This document shows positions 60,497-64,000 of a stretch of 64,000 nucleotides of DNA, in pieces. Where the stretch lies: contig OZ242030.1 of the NCBI GenBank assembly GCA_965205055.1, positions 2,108,001 to 2,172,000 of the forward strand, read 5' to 3'. The DNA comes from CBDBBY01 sp965205055 (GTDB lineage: Bacteria > Pseudomonadota > Alphaproteobacteria > Rhodobacterales > Rhodobacteraceae). The position numbers were made by a program, and so were the translations under genes. The notes beneath the pieces were generated by a model that saw only the letters and a program-made list of their open reading frames with translations, ran no database searches and was not told the origin of the DNA. Every line of letters starts with the position of its first letter. Positions within the stretch are counted from its first letter, which is position 1.

Positions 60497-62470
60497 CTAC
60501 CTCCGCCTCGCGAACTTGACCTTCAAGTTCTGCGGGCGAAGGACGGGGCTGTACGTGGATTTCAACTCGTACGACGATGGATGCAGGACGAGTTCGGCCT
60601 CTCGGATTATTGAAGCAAGGATAAGAAGAATCTGCGCCTCCGCGAATCCCGCGCCCAAACAGCGATGGGTGCCGACGCCGAACGGAGCGAATGCGTCGCG
60701 CTGCTTGTGCTCGGCTCGCTCCGGAAGGTATCGGTCTATGTCGAACCGTTCCGGATCCGGAAAGAATTCGGGAAGAAAATGCGTCGCCGTGGGAATGGCG
60801 AGCACCATCTCGCCGGCGGGAATGCGATATCCGGAAAACTCGAATCCCGTGCCGACGTGGCGAGGCGACGCGGGGACGACCGGATGGCGGCGAAATGTTT
60901 CCATTGCAGTTCGGTAAATCACATCCATTTTTTGCAATCCGTCGGCAGTCGGCGCTCCGTCTGAAAAGAGAGCGTCGGCTTCGGCGGCGGCTCGACGCAA
61001 GATGTCGGAATTCTTGAGAATGTGGTAAAGCGCGAAGGAACTCGTCAATGCGACCGTGTCCAGACCGACCAGAAAAGGTCCCATGGCCCAAATCATGAGG
61101 TCGGTCTCAGGCATCTGCTGCGGATCGGAACGATGCAGGTCGAGCACCTCCGTCACGAAATTTTTCGCCCCGTGCTTCGGCCCTCCCGGCTGATGATCAG
61201 CGAGGATTTTTTGCCAGAACTCCTCGACGCTCTGCCGCGCTTTCCGCATGCGGCGGTTGTGGAGAAATGACGGCGACTGCCTCGCCAGTTTCGTGGACAG
61301 CAGGGTATCAAGAAAAGTCGTGATATCTTCTTGGTATTCGCCCGGCCTGATGCCTATCGCAATTTCTCCGATCTGATCGGTCACGATGCGCTGCATTGCG
61401 GCCACGACGTCGATCGGACGGTCGGACGGCCAAACACGCACGCGGCTTCGGGCGATCTCCGAGGCGGTCTCGAGATTGATCTCGAAATTGTGTCGCGAAT
61501 AGGCGGGCGCGAGCGTTCGGCGCAGCATTCCGTGTTCGCGGCCGTCCGTGCTCGTCAGGACGCGGGTAACTCCCAACTCGTGAGTGAAATCTTTCCAGAA
61601 TTCATACGACCTCAGGTAGTTGCGGCCTTGCTTCTGCAGGAAACGGTTGCTGGCGGGCCCCGCGAGAACGATGAAATTGCGATTGAAAAGGCGGATGCGG
61701 AAGACCGGGCCCATTCTTTGGTATTGCTTGGCCAGGAAGGGAACCAAATTCCTTTTGGCTTCGAACGCGCTGCCGAAGATCGGAATTCCCTTTACGACCG
61801 GAATCGGTTTGTCGGCAGGAGCCTGTTTCTTTTTTCGAGCGTCGAACTCTTCGACGATTTTTTCCAATGCGCGCCCGATCGGATCCAAACCTGACAAGAG
61901 CCTGATGCGCTCCTGCCGGTCCGCCAGCTCCACTTGGGTAAGAATGCCTTTGAAAAGCCCGCAGGCATTCGCGAGAGAGATGATGATTGCGTCCCTCGGG
62001 CTCGGAATGTCGCCGTCGAACAGAATTCTCATCATTCGCAGCAGAACTTCCAGTTCGGCATCGCCATCCGCGGCGGGATACCGTCGCGACCGCAGAAGCC
62101 CTTGAGAAACTTGAATGTCCATGCCTTCCGCGGATTGAAGAATGCCTTTCGCCAACAGGTCGTCGAGCGTGCGTCGGAGCAGCGCCTCGCCGTTCTTCGC
62201 GACGTCGCGCAGCCAGAATTCGACATCGCCGCCGTCCTTGCTTTCGACGATGCGGGACAGCGCCGGATCCAACAAGCCGTCTTCCAAGGGAGTCGGATCG
62301 ATCAGCACCAAGCTTTTGAAATCCGTGTCGATCCGATTTTCGAACGTCAACTCCGACAGAACCGCGCCCGCAAGCGCCAAGTTCAGCTTCTCTTGCGGGA
62401 CAAGAGCCAAATGGCGCCCTTCATCTCCCAGCAATAGAAGGAGTATCTCTTCTGCGAATTTCAACTTCAT
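60497..62470 (-). CDS. GPP34 (GOLPH3-like) domain fused to cytochrome P450
   Basis: A 657-residue two-domain protein. Residues 1 to about 215 match the GPP34/GOLPH3 family: KFAEEILLLLLGDEGRHLAL, LNLALAGAVLSELTFENRID, ALLRRTLDDLLAKGIL. Residues about 225-657 form a complete P450: a PIFGSAF start, I-helix FLVGLDTVALTSS, ExxR in ETFRRHP and heme loop FAPFGVGTHRCLGAGFAE with Cys604. The P450 is of the eukaryote-like class with ERFDIDRYLPER. GOLPH3 proteins bind phosphoinositides and membranes, so the N-domain may anchor the P450 to a lipid surface. The junction is in frame with a lysine-rich linker (EFDARKKKQAPADKP). It lies divergent to a cyclopropane fatty-acid synthase and upstream of an MFS gene. 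Confidence 0.9.
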   Translation of the reverse strand: MKLKFAEEILLLLLGDEGRHLALVPQEKLNLALAGAVLSELTFENRIDTDFKSLVLIDPTPLEDGLLDPALSRIVESKDGGDVEFWLRDVAKNGEALLRRTLDDLLAKGILQSAEGMDIQVSQGLLRSRRYPAADGDAELEVLLRMMRILFDGDIPSPRDAIIISLANACGLFKGILTQVELADRQERIRLLSGLDPIGRALEKIVEEFDARKKKQAPADKPIPVVKGIPIFGSAFEAKRNLVPFLAKQYQRMGPVFRIRLFNRNFIVLAGPASNRFLQKQGRNYLRSYEFWKDFTHELGVTRVLTSTDGREHGMLRRTLAPAYSRHNFEINLETASEIARSRVRVWPSDRPIDVVAAMQRIVTDQIGEIAIGIRPGEYQEDITTFLDTLLSTKLARQSPSFLHNRRMRKARQSVEEFWQKILADHQPGGPKHGAKNFVTEVLDLHRSDPQQMPETDLMIWAMGPFLVGLDTVALTSSFALYHILKNSDILRRAAAEADALFSDGAPTADGLQKMDVIYRTAMETFRRHPVVPASPRHVGTGFEFSGYRIPAGEMVLAIPTATHFLPEFFPDPERFDIDRYLPERAEHKQRDAFAPFGVGTHRCLGAGFAEAQILLILASIIREAELVLHPSSYELKSTYSPVLRPQNLKVKFARRR

Positions 62471-63024
62471 GACGTCATTCCCGCACCCGACGGACTTCGT
62501 GCGCGGTTCATCCCAAATTTTCCTTTCATCCGATACGCTTTATTGCGTCGGCTTTGAAGCACAATGATGAAAGTACGAAAATGCTGTGTGACTTGAGACC
62601 ATAAACCAAATTGCGGAATAATGCGGCTGCCGGATGAAAATCCTCCAGTCCGAAGCCTGCTTTCATTCCGGCGGACATATCCAAAAGATTGAATTCGGGG
62701 GCGGAGCGAACGCCGCGGCGACGCCGATCCGACCGGAATGTCCGCACGCCCCGCCCCATGGCGCAAAAATCTGAAAGAAGCCTCTGAACTAAAAACCGGG
62801 ACGCTGGAAAACAATCCGCCCAAATCCTATAACCCGGCGTCGGACGCAGACGAATCGGACCCCGAACCGTCGCAAAAGTGCCGAACCCAAACAGCGACTA
62901 GACAGCTAAGCGAGTTGGTTACAAAATGCGCCGCTAACGGAATGCTCGGCAAACGGGCGGGCGCAGACTGGATTGGCCCTCTTGGCGCAATCTCTGTTCG
63001 AGCCGTCTGTGCAGGGTGGGCGGA
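62471..63024. other. 554-base divergent region between P450-GPP34 and CFA synthase
   Basis: No gene is supported. It should contain promoters for both directions: minus strand for the P450-MFS operon and plus strand for the CFA synthase. I found no convincing boxes or operators by eye. Confidence 0.35.
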
Positions 63025-64000
63025 ATGCAGCTGACAAGAGGTTTGCATATGTGGGAAAAGCTGTTTCGGAACATGGCGCAAAAGCTGATCACGAATGGAA
63101 CGCTTGGTGTCGAGTTGCCCGGCGGAAAGCGATTTACTTGCGGCGACGGCAAAGGCGAGCCGATCAATATTCAACTCAATAGCGCATCGGCTGTCCGCGA
63201 TCTTTGCTTGGACCCTGATCTGAAGTTCGGCGAATGCTACATGAACGGCACCCTAACTGTCGAAGGTGACGATATTCGCGGGCTGCTCGCGCTGGTCGTC
63301 AGCAACATTTCCGGCACGCGCGATGTGTTCCTCAGAAAAATCACCGGCCGCCTCCGCTCGCTAGGTCGCCGCATTGCGCAGCACAACCCGGTAGCCAGAG
63401 CCAGAAAAAACGTCGAACACCATTACGATTTGTCCGATGAACTCTACAAACTGTTCTTGGACGAGGACATGCAATACAGCTGCGCGTATTTCGAAACGCC
63501 GGACGACACGCTGGAAAATGCGCAGCTTCGCAAGAAAGACCATATTGCGACAAAACTGCTGCTGCGTCCCGGACATACAGTGCTCGACATCGGAAGCGGA
63601 TGGGGCGGCATGGGTCTGACTTTGGCAAAGAATTACGGCTGCCAAGTCATGGGAGTCACGCTGTCATCCGGCCAGCACAGGGTTTCGAATCTGCGGGCTC
63701 GCGAGGCGGGCCTGTCCGAGAAGGCCGTATTCGCGCTGATGGACTACCGAGCGATCAGCGCCCAGTTCGACCGCATCGTTTCGGTAGGCATGTTCGAGCA
63801 TGTGGGCGTGCCGCATTATCGGGAATATTTCGGCTGCCTTCGGCGGTTGCTGAAAAGCGACGGCGTCGCTTTGATCCACACGATCGGCCGAACTTCGCCG
63901 CCCAGCGCAACGAACCCGTGGATAACGAAGTACATTTTTCCCGGAGGCTACGTGCCTGCGCTTTCGGAAGTCATGACCGCCGTCGAGAAGGAGGGCTTGC
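63025..64000 (+). CDS. cfa: Cyclopropane-fatty-acyl-phospholipid synthase, 3' partial
   Basis: The frame from ATG 63025 (or ATG 63049, MWEKLFRNMA) is open to the right edge. The product has the CFA N-terminal domain (LCLDPDLKFGECYMNGTL), the ARARKNVEHHYDLSDELYKL signature, QYSCAYFETPDDTLENAQ and SAM motif I VLDIGSGWGGMGLTLA, followed by FDRIVSVGMFEHVG. It methylenates unsaturated acyl chains in membrane phospholipids with SAM. About 325 of roughly 400 residues are visible; the C-terminus is outside. It is divergent from the P450-GPP34 gene. Confidence 0.93.
   Translation, partial: MQLTRGLHMWEKLFRNMAQKLITNGTLGVELPGGKRFTCGDGKGEPINIQLNSASAVRDLCLDPDLKFGECYMNGTLTVEGDDIRGLLALVVSNISGTRDVFLRKITGRLRSLGRRIAQHNPVARARKNVEHHYDLSDELYKLFLDEDMQYSCAYFETPDDTLENAQLRKKDHIATKLLLRPGHTVLDIGSGWGGMGLTLAKNYGCQVMGVTLSSGQHRVSNLRAREAGLSEKAVFALMDYRAISAQFDRIVSVGMFEHVGVPHYREYFGCLRRLLKSDGVALIHTIGRTSPPSATNPWITKYIFPGGYVPALSEVMTAVEKEGL

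Noticed and set aside
1..64000. CRISPR arrays, rRNA operons, prophage
   Set aside because: No regularly spaced repeats, rRNA segments or phage structural genes were seen.

Overview
The window comes from a moderately GC-rich bacterium, most likely an alphaproteobacterium. The evidence is gene content and order: an rsfS-rlmH-gpmI-ctpA-rppH block, a petP/petR-type regulator pair, an ispA-xseB-deacetylase run, dapD/dapE, TRAP transporters and a DgcN/DgcA pair. I saw no rRNA, convincing tRNA or CRISPR array. Genus cannot be read from the sequence.

Layout. 1-3.1 kb: a tightly overlapping three-gene cassette (DUF262 protein, DUF3696-type AAA ATPase, unknown protein) that looks like a defence island. 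3.3-5.7 kb: debris, namely an ankyrin fragment joined to a 5'-truncated sugar ABC ATPase, an 800-base stretch with no gene, and a tandemly duplicated, frameshifted gene. 5.8-15 kb: glycerophosphodiesterase, a D-glutamate/D-amino-acid catabolic operon (dgcN-dgcA-dat), lysine/DAP genes (dapD, dapE), a murein endopeptidase and an MFS transporter. 15.3-18.5 kb: a second accessory patch with a PIN-like protein and a CapV-like patatin remnant, ended by an intact IS1182-family element with a CTAG target duplication. 18.5-47.6 kb: mostly housekeeping and metabolism (yggT, msrA, argG, an orphan HigA, a Nudix hydrolase, CCA-adding enzyme, ABC exporter, dgoA/dgoK, ispA, xseB, petPR, ilvE, a P450, the rsfS to rppH block, an acidic Met-rich lipoprotein, aminotransferase, MttB-like methyltransferase, nitroreductase, DHDPS-like lyase). 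48.5-59 kb: a decayed mosaic of TRAP transporter genes, a P450, aldehyde dehydrogenase, GST and SDR genes, and fragments of ISAs1 and IS630 transposases. 59.1-64 kb: an MFS exporter, a cytochrome P450 fused to an N-terminal GPP34 (GOLPH3-like) domain, and a cyclopropane-fatty-acid synthase running off the right edge.

The most unusual items are the GPP34-P450 fusion at 60.5-62.5 kb, the left-edge DUF262/DUF3696 cassette, the IS1182-split patatin patch, the 62-residue Asp/Glu/Met lipoprotein, and the duplicated MFS 3'-end block shared by 49.4 and 59.0 kb.
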